A stretch of 50,547 nt of DNA. Origin: Cohnella zeiphila (lineage in GTDB: Bacteria; Bacillota; Bacilli; Paenibacillales; Paenibacillaceae). The position numbers and the translations under genes were made by a program. Shown piece after piece: positions 25,427 to 33,642 of this stretch. The DNA lies in the NCBI RefSeq assembly GCF_014212055.1, contig NZ_JACJVO010000023.1, positions 1 to 50,547 of the forward strand, in the 5' to 3' direction. Position 1 is the stretch's first letter. Each line of letters opens with the position of its first letter. The notes beneath the pieces were generated by a model that was not told the origin of the DNA, did not search any database, and worked only from the letters and a program-made list of their open reading frames with translations.

Positions 25427-26434
25427 ATGAAGCCATTGTTCGCCAGAATCGCCATGCCGGCGTTGATCGCCGTATTCCTGACCTTGCTGCTGTCCGCTTG
25501 CGGCGCGAATTCGACGGAGAATTCGCCTGCTTCGTCGAAGGAGGCAACGCGGATTTTCAAAGATTACGAGGGTCATGAGGTTACCATTCCGGCGCATCCG
25601 CAGCGAATTCTCGTCGACCAATTCATGGGACATCTGCTGGCCGTCGGGGTCAAGCCGATCGGCGCAACGACGAACCAGCTCAACCAATTCGAGAAGTCTT
25701 CCTTTCTGAAGCCGCTCGGACTGACCGGAGGGGTGGAAAATCTGGGCGACGCGACGATCTCGCTGGAGAAGGCGGCCGGCCTGAATCCCGATCTGATCAT
25801 TCTCCAGGAGAACAATGCCGAGGGAATAAGCAATTACGAGCAATATGCCAAAATCGCGCCGACCGTCGTATTGAGCTACGGCTCCAAAACGATGTTCGAC
25901 CAGCTGCGGGAGATCGCCGACATCGCCGGCGTTCCGGAGAAGGCGGAGGAGTGGATTGCGCAGTATGAAGAGAAAGCGAAGCAATACCGCGAGCAGCTCG
26001 CCGGCGCGATCGACCCGAATACGACATTCACGGTCATGGAAGCTTGGCCGAAGTCGGAGATCATGATCTTCGGCAACTTGTTCGGCCGCGGCACGTTCAG
26101 CCTTTACGATTCGCTCGGGCTGAAGGCGCCGCCCAAGGTGCAGGAGGCGGTGATGGACAAGGAGCCTTCCTACCTGAAAGTGTCGCTGGAGACGCTGCCG
26201 GACTACGTGGGCGACTACGTGTTCCTGACTGTCTACGATTGGCAGGACGGCGACAACGCCAAGCTGGAGTCGGAGCTCAAGAACGCGCCGGTTTGGCGCA
26301 GCTTGCCGGTTGTCAAAGAGGATCGGGTCATTCAAGTCCATGTCGACGACTTCCTTCCCGGCGATCCGATCTCGATCGAGAAGCAGATGGAGACGCAGAC
26401 GCAGCTGCTGTTGGAGCGTTTCGGCAAAAAATGA
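25427..26434 (+). CDS. Iron-siderophore ABC substrate-binding lipoprotein
   Basis: A 335-aa class III binding protein (FeuA/YfiY-like). The signal peptide ends in the lipobox LLSAC (Cys25). The mature chain has the family entry YEGHEVTIPAHPQRILV, then GATTNQLNQF, LNPDLIILQ and the long central helix. ATG at 25427 is preceded by GGGGGAG/AGGAAAG. It is under a Fur box and is followed through a terminator by the Btr-like regulator. No permease or ATPase for the system is in the window. The siderophore is not identifiable. Confidence 0.92.
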   Translation: MKPLFARIAMPALIAVFLTLLLSACGANSTENSPASSKEATRIFKDYEGHEVTIPAHPQRILVDQFMGHLLAVGVKPIGATTNQLNQFEKSSFLKPLGLTGGVENLGDATISLEKAAGLNPDLIILQENNAEGISNYEQYAKIAPTVVLSYGSKTMFDQLREIADIAGVPEKAEEWIAQYEEKAKQYREQLAGAIDPNTTFTVMEAWPKSEIMIFGNLFGRGTFSLYDSLGLKAPPKVQEAVMDKEPSYLKVSLETLPDYVGDYVFLTVYDWQDGDNAKLESELKNAPVWRSLPVVKEDRVIQVHVDDFLPGDPISIEKQMETQTQLLLERFGKK

Positions 26435-26468
26435 GCGAGCGGCCTCAGCGGCGGCTCCGGAAGCCGGC

Positions 26469-26510
26469 CAACCACCCGGCGGGGATCGCTCCCCGCCGGA
26501 GTGGTTGTTT
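26469..26510 (+). terminator. Intergenic terminator between lipoprotein and regulator
   Basis: CAACCAC-CCGGCGGGG (26469-26484) pairs with CCCCGCCGG-a-GTGGTTG (26491-26507), followed by TTT. No clear promoter lies between it and the regulator start at 26556, so the regulator may be expressed by read-through. Confidence 0.8.
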
Positions 26511-26555
26511 GCATTGAAACGGCGATTCGTTCCATGAAGTCAAGGGGGATTCACG

Positions 26556-28157
26556 GTGAAAGAACGAAAGAAGATGGAGTCGATGTGGTTCAAGCTTCGA
26601 TCGGCGGAAAAGGTCCGCTGCGCGGACTGGCGGCATCCTCTGGGCTATCTGGATTCCCATCTGCTGCTTATCAACGTTGACGGGGAGCCGATGGTTGCCG
26701 TCGACGGCAACCTGGTCCGGCTTCATCCGGGCAGCGCGTTCGTCGGCTTGCCGGGGCAATTGCTGCAGGCACTTCCTCCTGGGGAGAACGGTGATTTGTA
26801 TATCCTGAGATTCGATACGATAGAGGAGGACCGCTGCGAAAAGCAGGGCTTGCGGGTGACGGAACGAAGCAGCGCCTTCCCGTTCGCGGGCGAGATCGCG
26901 CTGTCCGACGCCGTCCGAACGAACGAAATCTGTCTGCAGGCTGCGATGGATTGGCAATGCGAAGGGACGAGGGAGCGGTTGCGGGCGCAGGCGGCGCTGC
27001 TTGAGCTGATCTCCCGCCTCGCCGAGGACGGAGACTCGAAAGCATCGGCTTCCGAAGCGGCGCTATGCCGAACGATCGCTTACATGGAGCGCCATAGCGA
27101 GCGGAACATTACGATCGACGAATTGGCCGAAATGGCCGGGCTAAGCCGGTACTACTATATGCGGCTTTTCAAATCGAGCTACGGCATCAGCGCGATGGAT
27201 TACTTGACGGAACTCCGCATGAACAAGGCCAAGCGCCTGATGGAGCAGTCCAAGCCGAAGCTGCGCGAGATCGCCGGACAAGTCGGCTACGCCGACGAGT
27301 TCTATTTTATTCGCAAGTTCAAGCAGCAGATCGGCATTCCGCCGGCCACCTACATTCGCAATCGGAAGCGACGAGTGGCGGCTTACAGCTTTCCCAATAT
27401 CGGCCAGCTGCTGGCGCTGCAGATCGTTCCGTTCGCCGCGCCGATGGATCACGGGTGGACCGATCTGTACCGGCGAAAATACCGGACCGACATCTCGACG
27501 ACGCTCAGCCATCATTACGAGTTCAACCTCGCGGCCCTTCGCGATGCCCGTCCCGATTGCATCATCGGCGTCGACGCGTTTCTGCCCCCCGAGGAACAGC
27601 AGCGGGTGCGGGAGATCGCGCCCGCGCTGTTCGTACCGTGGCGGACGGACGACTGGCGCGGGCATCTGCGGCGAATATCGGAGTTTCTGGATATGTCCGA
27701 AGGAGCGGAAGCGTGGCTGCGCCGATACGACCGTCTGGCCGCGCGGACGCGCGAGCAAGTCCGGCGCTTCGTACGGCAGGAGAAGGTTCTGGTCGTCCAG
27801 CGAGGCGAAGACGGCTATCATGTCTACGGCCGCAAAACGGTGGCCGGCGTTCTGTACGAGGATCTGGGCATGACGCCGGCGGGCCGCGCCGCGGCGATCG
27901 AGTTCCGCGAGACCGTCGCGCCGGAAGAACTTGCCCGATTCGAAGCCGATCGGATTCTGCTGATGCTTCCGGGCGGCGGAGATCCTCGCGGCGCGCGGGA
28001 GCGGCTTGCTTCATCGGAGGAATGGAAGCGAACCGCCGCGTCTCTGGGCGGCAGGGTGACGCCGGTGGAGGCATGGCCATGGTTCGATTATTCGGCGTAT
28101 GCGCAAGAGAGGTTTCTTTTGGCGGCGCCGGCCATGTTCCGGGCTTTTTCAAATTGA
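26556..28157 (+). CDS. Btr-like AraC regulator with siderophore-binding domain
   Basis: A 533-aa activator with three parts. The N-terminal ~150 residues are a cupin-like region. An AraC double HTH follows at about 175-275 (ITIDELAEMAGLSRYYYMRLFK and REIAGQVGYADEFYFIRKFKQ). The C-terminal ~250 residues resemble a class III periplasmic binding protein (ALRDARPDCIIGVDAF, EKVLVVQRGEDGYHVYGR). This is the layout of B. subtilis Btr, which binds ferric bacillibactin and activates its importer. The start is GTG at 26556 with AGGGGG at 26543-26548. It sits between two Fur-boxed lipoprotein genes and likely activates one or both. A broken second copy follows directly. Confidence 0.9.
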   Translation: MKERKKMESMWFKLRSAEKVRCADWRHPLGYLDSHLLLINVDGEPMVAVDGNLVRLHPGSAFVGLPGQLLQALPPGENGDLYILRFDTIEEDRCEKQGLRVTERSSAFPFAGEIALSDAVRTNEICLQAAMDWQCEGTRERLRAQAALLELISRLAEDGDSKASASEAALCRTIAYMERHSERNITIDELAEMAGLSRYYYMRLFKSSYGISAMDYLTELRMNKAKRLMEQSKPKLREIAGQVGYADEFYFIRKFKQQIGIPPATYIRNRKRRVAAYSFPNIGQLLALQIVPFAAPMDHGWTDLYRRKYRTDISTTLSHHYEFNLAALRDARPDCIIGVDAFLPPEEQQRVREIAPALFVPWRTDDWRGHLRRISEFLDMSEGAEAWLRRYDRLAARTREQVRRFVRQEKVLVVQRGEDGYHVYGRKTVAGVLYEDLGMTPAGRAAAIEFRETVAPEELARFEADRILLMLPGGGDPRGARERLASSEEWKRTAASLGGRVTPVEAWPWFDYSAYAQERFLLAAPAMFRAFSN

Positions 28158-28510
28158 CAATGACGATCCGGAGCACTTCTCGCGAATGTTCAAGAAGATA
28201 ACCGGACAATCGCCGGTCGACTATCTGACCGATCTGCGCATCCGGCAAGCGCAGCGTCTGCTGCGAAGCTCCCCCTTGACGATCAAGGAGATTGCAACCC
28301 GGGTCGGGATCGACGATCCTTCCTACCCTCGATCTGTGGGGAAAGATCCGCCGTTCCCGCGTTTGGCAAAGCCATCCCGCGGTACGGCGGGGGCGTGTGC
28401 ATGAATTGAATGTCCTCCGCTGGCTGGCGTACGACCCCGTCTCGATTCTTCGTCAGGCAGAAGAGATCGCGGAGCTGGCGGACAAGCTCCGGGACGAACG
28501 CTCACAATAA
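28158..28510 (+). pseudogene. Remnant of a second Btr-like regulator
   Basis: Directly after the intact regulator, one frame reads DDPEHFSRMFKKITGQSPVDYL, then LLRSSPLTIKEIATRVGIDDPSY, the AraC HTH. It stops matching at about 28325. A different frame then reads RSRVWQSHPAVRRGRVHELN and RWLAYDPVSILRQAEEIAEL to a stop at 28508. This second stretch resembles the extreme C-terminus of the binding-protein domain of Btr-like regulators. The whole middle and the N-terminus are gone. It probably once served the lipoprotein gene at 28608. Confidence 0.75.
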
Positions 28511-28560
28511 TCCATCCTTACCGTCATTTGCGTGCATGGCGAAGAAAGGGAACGAGCGGG

Positions 28561-28593
28561 TACAATATTTAATGATAATAAGAATCAATATCA
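28561..28593. promoter_or_regulatory. -10 element and Fur box for second iron lipoprotein
   Basis: TACAAT at 28561-28566 is a good -10 with only a weak -35. A 21-base Fur box at 28573-28593 (TGATAATAAG to AATCAATATCA) follows, 14 bases before the ATG. Confidence 0.8.
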
Positions 28594-28607
28594 TTTGGAG
28601 GTTGAAG

Positions 28608-29603
28608 ATGCGCAGCACAAGAAAAGGCAAACGAATGGAGATGGCGGAGCTTTTTGGGCTCGTGCTGCTGCTGCTGCTTGCGGCTGCGGGCTGCGGACGG
28701 CAGTCGGCGGAGCCGGGAACGCCGGAATCGACGGCGGCGGCGGAGCCGCAAACGCGGCTGTTCACCGACGATCTGGGGCGTCAGGTCGAAATTCCGGTTC
28801 ATCCGCGTCGGGTCGTAACGTCGGAGTTTTCTGCAGAGGCGCTGACCGTCGGCGTTACGCCGATCGGTCTCGGACCCAACGATTTGAAGAACCCGTTTAC
28901 GCGGGACCGCCTTGCGGGAATCGACAACATCGGAGATCCGCCGGATGCGGAAAAAATATTGGAACTCAAGCCGGACTTGATTCTTTTCTCGCAATTCATG
29001 CCGGACATCTATCCGGATGTAATGGAGAAAATCGAGCAGATCGCACCTGTCGTCTACATTTCCTTCCAAGACCCGATTTACGACGTTTTGCCGAAGGTGG
29101 CGGATGCTGTGGGGCAGCCGAAGGCGGCGGCGGACTGGATCCAAGGGTACGAAGCTGAACGGACGAAGGCGCAAGAGCGGGTTCGACAGTCGATCGGCGA
29201 CAAGACGGTGTCGATCTTCCGCATCGAAAAAGGACGTCTCCGCATCTATTTAAGTACCAACTTCGGCGGATATGCGCTGCGATCGGCTCTGGAAGCGAAA
29301 GCTCCCGCGGCCGTGCAGGCGGAAATCGACAAGTCGCCGCCCTGGACGAATGCGGTGCAGATCTCTTTGGAGAAGCTGCCGGAATATGCCGGGGACATTC
29401 TGCTGCTCGTCGCGGCCGGCGACGACGATTCCCAGGCGGCTTATCGGGAGATTCGGCAGTCGAAGCTTTGGCAGTCGCTTCCGGCGGTGAAGAACGGCAT
29501 GGTCTATGAGTTGGATACGGCCACATATTACAACGCCGACAATGTTACCGTTCGGGAAACGATGAAGGAGATGGCGGACATGCTGGCGGCCAAGGCTCCA
29601 TGA
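28608..29603 (+). CDS. Iron-siderophore ABC substrate-binding lipoprotein (second)
   Basis: A 331-aa class III binding lipoprotein. The signal peptide has a long leucine core and lipobox AAAGC (Cys29). The mature chain shows FTDDLGRQVEIPVHPRRVV, LELKPDLILFSQF and a C-terminal LWQSLPAVKNGMVYELD. ATG at 28608 has GGAGG at 28597-28601. It is diverged from the lipoprotein at 25427, so the two probably recognise different chelates. The end looks complete, but the following sequence is an unrelated ABC ATPase fragment. Confidence 0.9.
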   Translation: MRSTRKGKRMEMAELFGLVLLLLLAAAGCGRQSAEPGTPESTAAAEPQTRLFTDDLGRQVEIPVHPRRVVTSEFSAEALTVGVTPIGLGPNDLKNPFTRDRLAGIDNIGDPPDAEKILELKPDLILFSQFMPDIYPDVMEKIEQIAPVVYISFQDPIYDVLPKVADAVGQPKAAADWIQGYEAERTKAQERVRQSIGDKTVSIFRIEKGRLRIYLSTNFGGYALRSALEAKAPAAVQAEIDKSPPWTNAVQISLEKLPEYAGDILLLVAAGDDDSQAAYREIRQSKLWQSLPAVKNGMVYELDTATYYNADNVTVRETMKEMADMLAAKAP

Positions 29604-30186
29604 CGCTGCCTCGGTCGCCGGGCCGGCGTCCGCGCCGGATGCGGAAGATCCGGGCCCGCTGCGGGGAGATATCCGCTTTCGGCAGGTGACATTCGGATAC
29701 GAGAACGACGCGAAGGTGCCGAAGGGCGTCGATCTGAAGATTCGCGCCGGGGAGACGGTGGCGTTCGTCGGGCCGTCAGGCGCGGGTAAAACGACGCTGT
29801 GCAGCCTGCTGCCTCGCTTTTACGAGCCGGAAGCGGGGACGATTACGGTGGACGGAATCGACATCAAGCGGATGAAGCTCGCGATCTTGCGGGGACAGAT
29901 CGGCATCCTGCAGCAGGACGTCTTCCTGTTCTCGGGAACGATCCGCGAAAACATCGCAAACGGCAAAAAGCAAGCGTCCAAGGAGGACATCTGGGAAGCG
30001 TTCATCCGGGATCTGCCGGGTGGCTTGAACACGATCGTCGGCGAGCGTGGCATGAAGCTGTCCGGCGGGCAGAAGCAGCGGCTCGCAATCGCCAGGATCT
30101 TCCTTAAAAACCCGCCGATTCTTATTCTGGACGAAGCGACGTCGGCGCTCGACACGGAGACGGAGAAGGCGATCCAGCAGTCGCTA
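29604..30186 (+). pseudogene. ABC exporter nucleotide-binding domain fragment
   Basis: About 190 residues of an MsbA/LmrA-type fused exporter, read in the frame containing 29686. It holds the linker GPLRGDIRFRQVTFGYEN, the Walker A GPSGAGKTT, a Q-loop (GILQQDVFLFSGTIRENI), the signature LSGGQKQR, Walker B LILDEATS and the D-loop SALDTETEKAIQQSL. The whole membrane domain is missing at the 5' end. The 3' end stops before the H-loop, exactly where the convergent tgl gene ends. The frame runs on into the antisense of tgl, but that part is not ABC sequence. The start given is the edge of recognisable homology; no promoter or ribosome site is seen. Confidence 0.8.
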
Positions 30187-30969
30187 GAGTGCATAGCGCC
30201 GGCCGCCGATGCGGGCAAAGATGGCGGGGGGCGCGTCCAGCGCAAAGCGCGACAGAAAGTTGCTGTTCGGAAAGACGACTTCGTTCGTCAGATAAGCCGA
30301 GGTCGTGCTGCCTTCCATGCGGCCCCGGTTCAGGCCGTCGATAATCGTTCGGTAAGGGGCGACGCCGAACGGGTGGCCGTAATAGAAGTCGCCGTACATC
30401 TTGACGACGTTCTCCCCGCGCCACTCAGGCGTTGCGGGGTTGAACTCGGGATTGTTGAAGTACAGCAGGTCGCCGATGTACTTTTCTTCGGGGGCCGCTT
30501 CCCGGGCCGGAAGCAGATTGTCCTGGGTATGCCAGTCGTACAGGAGCAGCCCGGAGAAGAGCCGGTTGAAATCGGCGGGCCGAATCGAATCGAGAATGCC
30601 TTTGTAAGCCACGATGACGGTGGCGGTGGCGCACTCGGTGGCGTACATGGGGCCGTTTACGAAAATATCCCGGATCGCGTCCGCAGGCGCGACGCCGTTC
30701 CGCAGCTGGAATCCTCCCGCAGGGGTCAGAATCCAGAACTCCCCGTTGCACTGGGCTCGGTCAAAGTTGGCGAACCGCAACCCGCTGCGGCTCATCGCTT
30801 CGGCAGCGGCCACGATGGCGGCCCTCAGCTCCATCTCGAACCTTAGCCGCTCAAAGGTCGAATAGCGATACGTGATCGGACTGTTGTTTTTTTGTTCATA
30901 TGCGATTCTTGCGACCGGAGACCAAGATGCCGTATTGACCGGCATCCCGGCATTGGCAACCGAAATCAT
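30184..30969 (-). CDS. tgl: Protein-glutamine gamma-glutamyltransferase (spore coat transglutaminase)
   Basis: A 261-aa enzyme that crosslinks spore coat proteins by forming glutamyl-lysine isopeptide bonds. The catalytic Cys113 lies in YATECATATVIV, equivalent to Cys116 of B. subtilis Tgl. The segments AIRDIFVNGP, LLYDWHTQDN and YFNNPEFNPATPEWRGENV are family hallmarks. ATG at 30969 has GGGAGG upstream on the minus strand; the frame runs further upstream but without a site. It is normally expressed in the mother cell. Its last codons abut the truncated ABC fragment. Confidence 0.93.
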   Translation of the reverse strand: MISVANAGMPVNTASWSPVARIAYEQKNNSPITYRYSTFERLRFEMELRAAIVAAAEAMSRSGLRFANFDRAQCNGEFWILTPAGGFQLRNGVAPADAIRDIFVNGPMYATECATATVIVAYKGILDSIRPADFNRLFSGLLLYDWHTQDNLLPAREAAPEEKYIGDLLYFNNPEFNPATPEWRGENVVKMYGDFYYGHPFGVAPYRTIIDGLNRGRMEGSTTSAYLTNEVVFPNSNFLSRFALDAPPAIFARIGGRRYAL

Positions 30970-31197
30970 GGTCTCACCACCTCCCGAAAGCCTTGTTAGA
31001 CGGTATGCCGCCGGCCGCGCCGTTATTCGCGTTTTGATGTACACGCTCGATGGCGGGCACCGAATTCGATACGGCGTTGCAGCGGCTTTTTCCCGATTCG
31101 GCAACCAATTCGAAGATTGTATAGTAGATGAAGCGCCGGGGAATGTGAGATGCTGGAACCGTTCAGGCAGACCGACTCTCGAACGGGGTGAACCGGC

Positions 31198-33555
31198 ATG
31201 CGGATCTGGCAATCTTACAAGTCGAGAAAATATTTGCTGCGCATCGTGCTGTCCGTGACGGTGCTGATCGTCGCCATGCTCTTCTTCGGGTCTCTCGCGC
31301 TTCAGATGAACGCCGAACGGAGCGCGGTGCGCATGCAGCAGGAAGCCAGCCGCAAAGTGATGAGCCAGATTCGGTACAACGTCTCCTATATGACGGACGT
31401 GCTCAACAATCTGGCGCTGTCCCTCTATATGGATCCGAACATCGAACCTTTGCTGTCGCTTCGCGATCCCGACGAGATGACGGTCATCCGCTCGATGAAC
31501 ACGCTGAAGCAATCCTATCTGTCCTCGTCGTTCCTTCATTCCATTCTGGTCTACAACGGCTACGACGACGTTAACTATGCCGTAGGCGAACTCGGTCCGA
31601 ACAAGCCGGACGCCGCGATGGCAGACGGCCTGGCGGCGCTGCTGAAGCGCAAGATGAAGCTGCCCCGCATGCGGATGCTTCCGATGCGCTTCGGAGGGAC
31701 GGAGGGGCCGATCGACTTCTTTTCGCTGGTGCTCTATCAAAATTTCGACTCTGCGAACGACAGCCGGGAGAGCGCGCTGGTCGTCAATATCAAGCCTGAA
31801 TGGCTGTACGATAATTTGCAGGCGGTCAACGGCTTCGCCGAACCGGACCGGTCGGGCATCTTCATGCTGGATGAGGACGGGAACGTCTTGATGTCGGGAA
31901 GCGAAAGGAAGCTGCCGGACCGGGAGGCGCTGCAGGCTGCGCTGAACCGGCAGAATCGGTCATCGGAGGACCCGGAGCCGTTCGGATCGTTCGCTTCCAG
32001 GCTGGGGGGCCGGGAACGGCTGCTCGTCTCCTACTTGAACGTGAAGGATACGGGCTGGACGATCGTATCGGTTCAGCCTTACAGCGCGGTGCTCGGGGGC
32101 ATCCGGGAGATGCGGGTCACATCCTTCTTCGTCATGGGGGCCGTGCTGCTGCTTGCCGTTGCGCTGTCCGTTCTGCTGGGGCATCGGCTCTACAAGCCGG
32201 TCGAAAGGCTGGTCCGCCAGATCGGGAGCGAGCCGGGCGAGCCGGCATCCGCCGGCGCCGCGGCGAGCGATGAATTGTCTTTTGCGGCGAACGCATATCG
32301 TTCGCTCGTGGAGAAGCTTCAATGGGCGTCCAGCGAGCGGGAGCGGCAGAAGCGAATTGTCCGGAACGATTATTTGCGCACGCTGATCGCCAGCAGCCCC
32401 TCGCTGACCGCAGCGGAATTCGCGGATCATATCGCGGGGAACGGACTCGGAATCGACCCCGACGGTCCGTTCCGGCTTGTGCTGATCCGGGCGGACGGAC
32501 TGGAAGAGCGCCTGCGCGCGGGAAATTTCGGCGATCGTTCGCTCTATCATTTCGCGATTGGCAATATCGCCGAGGAGATCATGCGTCCCGGACGCTTCCG
32601 CTGCGAGATCGCCGACATGCGGAGCGATCACTTGGTCATGCTGGTCAGCGGCGGGACGGGGGAGCCGGGAGATCAGGACGATCTGATCCGTCTGCTCCGC
32701 CGGATCCAGGAAGTCGTCGATCGTTACTATAAACTGAGCTTGACGATGTCCGTCAGCGACCCCGCCGATGGGCACGAGGCCATCTCGCAGCGGTACGCCG
32801 AAGCGATTCGGATCGCCATGTATAAGCTGCTGTTCGGCCATGGCGCGATCGTAACGCCCGGCCGGGTCCGATCCAACGACGGGCAGCTTGAATACGTTTT
32901 TCCGGAAGAGGCGGAGAAGAAGCTGGCCGAGAGCGTGCGCGCCAATCGGCTGCAGGACATGGAGAGCGCGGTGGACGACATTCTGAACCGGCTTGCCGTC
33001 TATCACTACGACCATATCGTTCACGGAATCCTGCACACGGTCGATCTGATCAAAGCGGCGGTCCGGGACGTGAACCGCAACCGTGTCGTGACGCTGAACG
33101 TCGATCTGAGCTCGCTCAGCCGCCAGGTGCTGGAGAAGGAAACGATGGGCGAGATCTCCGCGTTGTTCCGCAGCGTCTGCCGGGACATCTACGAGACGCG
33201 ATGCCGGTTGGACGGCGAGAAGCATTCGGCGCTGATCGACGCCATCAAGGAAATGATCGAGCTGAACTACCGGGACCGCAATCTGAGCCTGCAGGGGATC
33301 GCCGCGATGCTGCATCTGACGCCGGCCTACGTCGGCCGGATGTTCAAGAATAGCGAGCAATTGTCGGTCGGAGAATATTTGAACGAGGTTCGGCTGCAGC
33401 GGGCGAGAGGATATTTGGAGACCCGAAGCTTCAGCGTCAAGGAGATCATGGAGCTTGTCGGGTACGTGAACGAGAGCACCTTCTTCAAGCTGTTCAAGAA
33501 GTCGTTCGGCGTGACGCCGAAGGAGTACCGGCTGAAGCGGGCGCTGGAACCGTAA
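31198..33555 (+). CDS. Membrane-anchored AraC-family regulator (YesS-like)
   Basis: A 785-aa one-component regulator. Helix 1 is at about residues 13-35 and helix 2 at about 303-325, enclosing a 270-residue extracellular sensor. A cytoplasmic linker of about 350 residues follows, then the AraC double HTH in the last 100 residues (LSLQGIAAMLHLTPAYVGRMFK and VKEIMELVGYVNESTFFKLFK). The design matches YesS/YtdP-type regulators of polysaccharide uptake genes. ATG at 31198 follows GGGGTGA. A possible promoter has TATAGT at 31120-31125. It faces the lipoprotein-permease operon end-to-end, and a similar regulator is at 37429. Confidence 0.9.
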   Translation: MRIWQSYKSRKYLLRIVLSVTVLIVAMLFFGSLALQMNAERSAVRMQQEASRKVMSQIRYNVSYMTDVLNNLALSLYMDPNIEPLLSLRDPDEMTVIRSMNTLKQSYLSSSFLHSILVYNGYDDVNYAVGELGPNKPDAAMADGLAALLKRKMKLPRMRMLPMRFGGTEGPIDFFSLVLYQNFDSANDSRESALVVNIKPEWLYDNLQAVNGFAEPDRSGIFMLDEDGNVLMSGSERKLPDREALQAALNRQNRSSEDPEPFGSFASRLGGRERLLVSYLNVKDTGWTIVSVQPYSAVLGGIREMRVTSFFVMGAVLLLAVALSVLLGHRLYKPVERLVRQIGSEPGEPASAGAAASDELSFAANAYRSLVEKLQWASSERERQKRIVRNDYLRTLIASSPSLTAAEFADHIAGNGLGIDPDGPFRLVLIRADGLEERLRAGNFGDRSLYHFAIGNIAEEIMRPGRFRCEIADMRSDHLVMLVSGGTGEPGDQDDLIRLLRRIQEVVDRYYKLSLTMSVSDPADGHEAISQRYAEAIRIAMYKLLFGHGAIVTPGRVRSNDGQLEYVFPEEAEKKLAESVRANRLQDMESAVDDILNRLAVYHYDHIVHGILHTVDLIKAAVRDVNRNRVVTLNVDLSSLSRQVLEKETMGEISALFRSVCRDIYETRCRLDGEKHSALIDAIKEMIELNYRDRNLSLQGIAAMLHLTPAYVGRMFKNSEQLSVGEYLNEVRLQRARGYLETRSFSVKEIMELVGYVNESTFFKLFKKSFGVTPKEYRLKRALEP

Positions 33556-33575
33556 CGGCGCGCCGGAAACAGGAA

Positions 33576-33622
33576 GCCGCGGCCCCGGAACGAAAGTTCC
33601 CGGCAAGCCGCGGCCTTGACTT
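33576..33622. terminator. Bidirectional terminator-like hairpin
   Basis: GCCGCGGC at 33576-33583 and again at 33607-33614 (self-complementary) enclose a GGAAC-gaaa-GTTCC inner stem. Short T-rich tails occur on both strands. It separates the convergent regulator and lipoprotein genes. Confidence 0.6.
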
Positions 33623-33642
33623 TTCATGAGGAGAGAAAGGGC

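Noticed and set aside
28410..28607. N-terminal extension of the second iron lipoprotein
   Set aside because: The upstream frame overlaps the regulator remnant and Fur box. The lipoprotein signal begins at 28608 with a good ribosome site.
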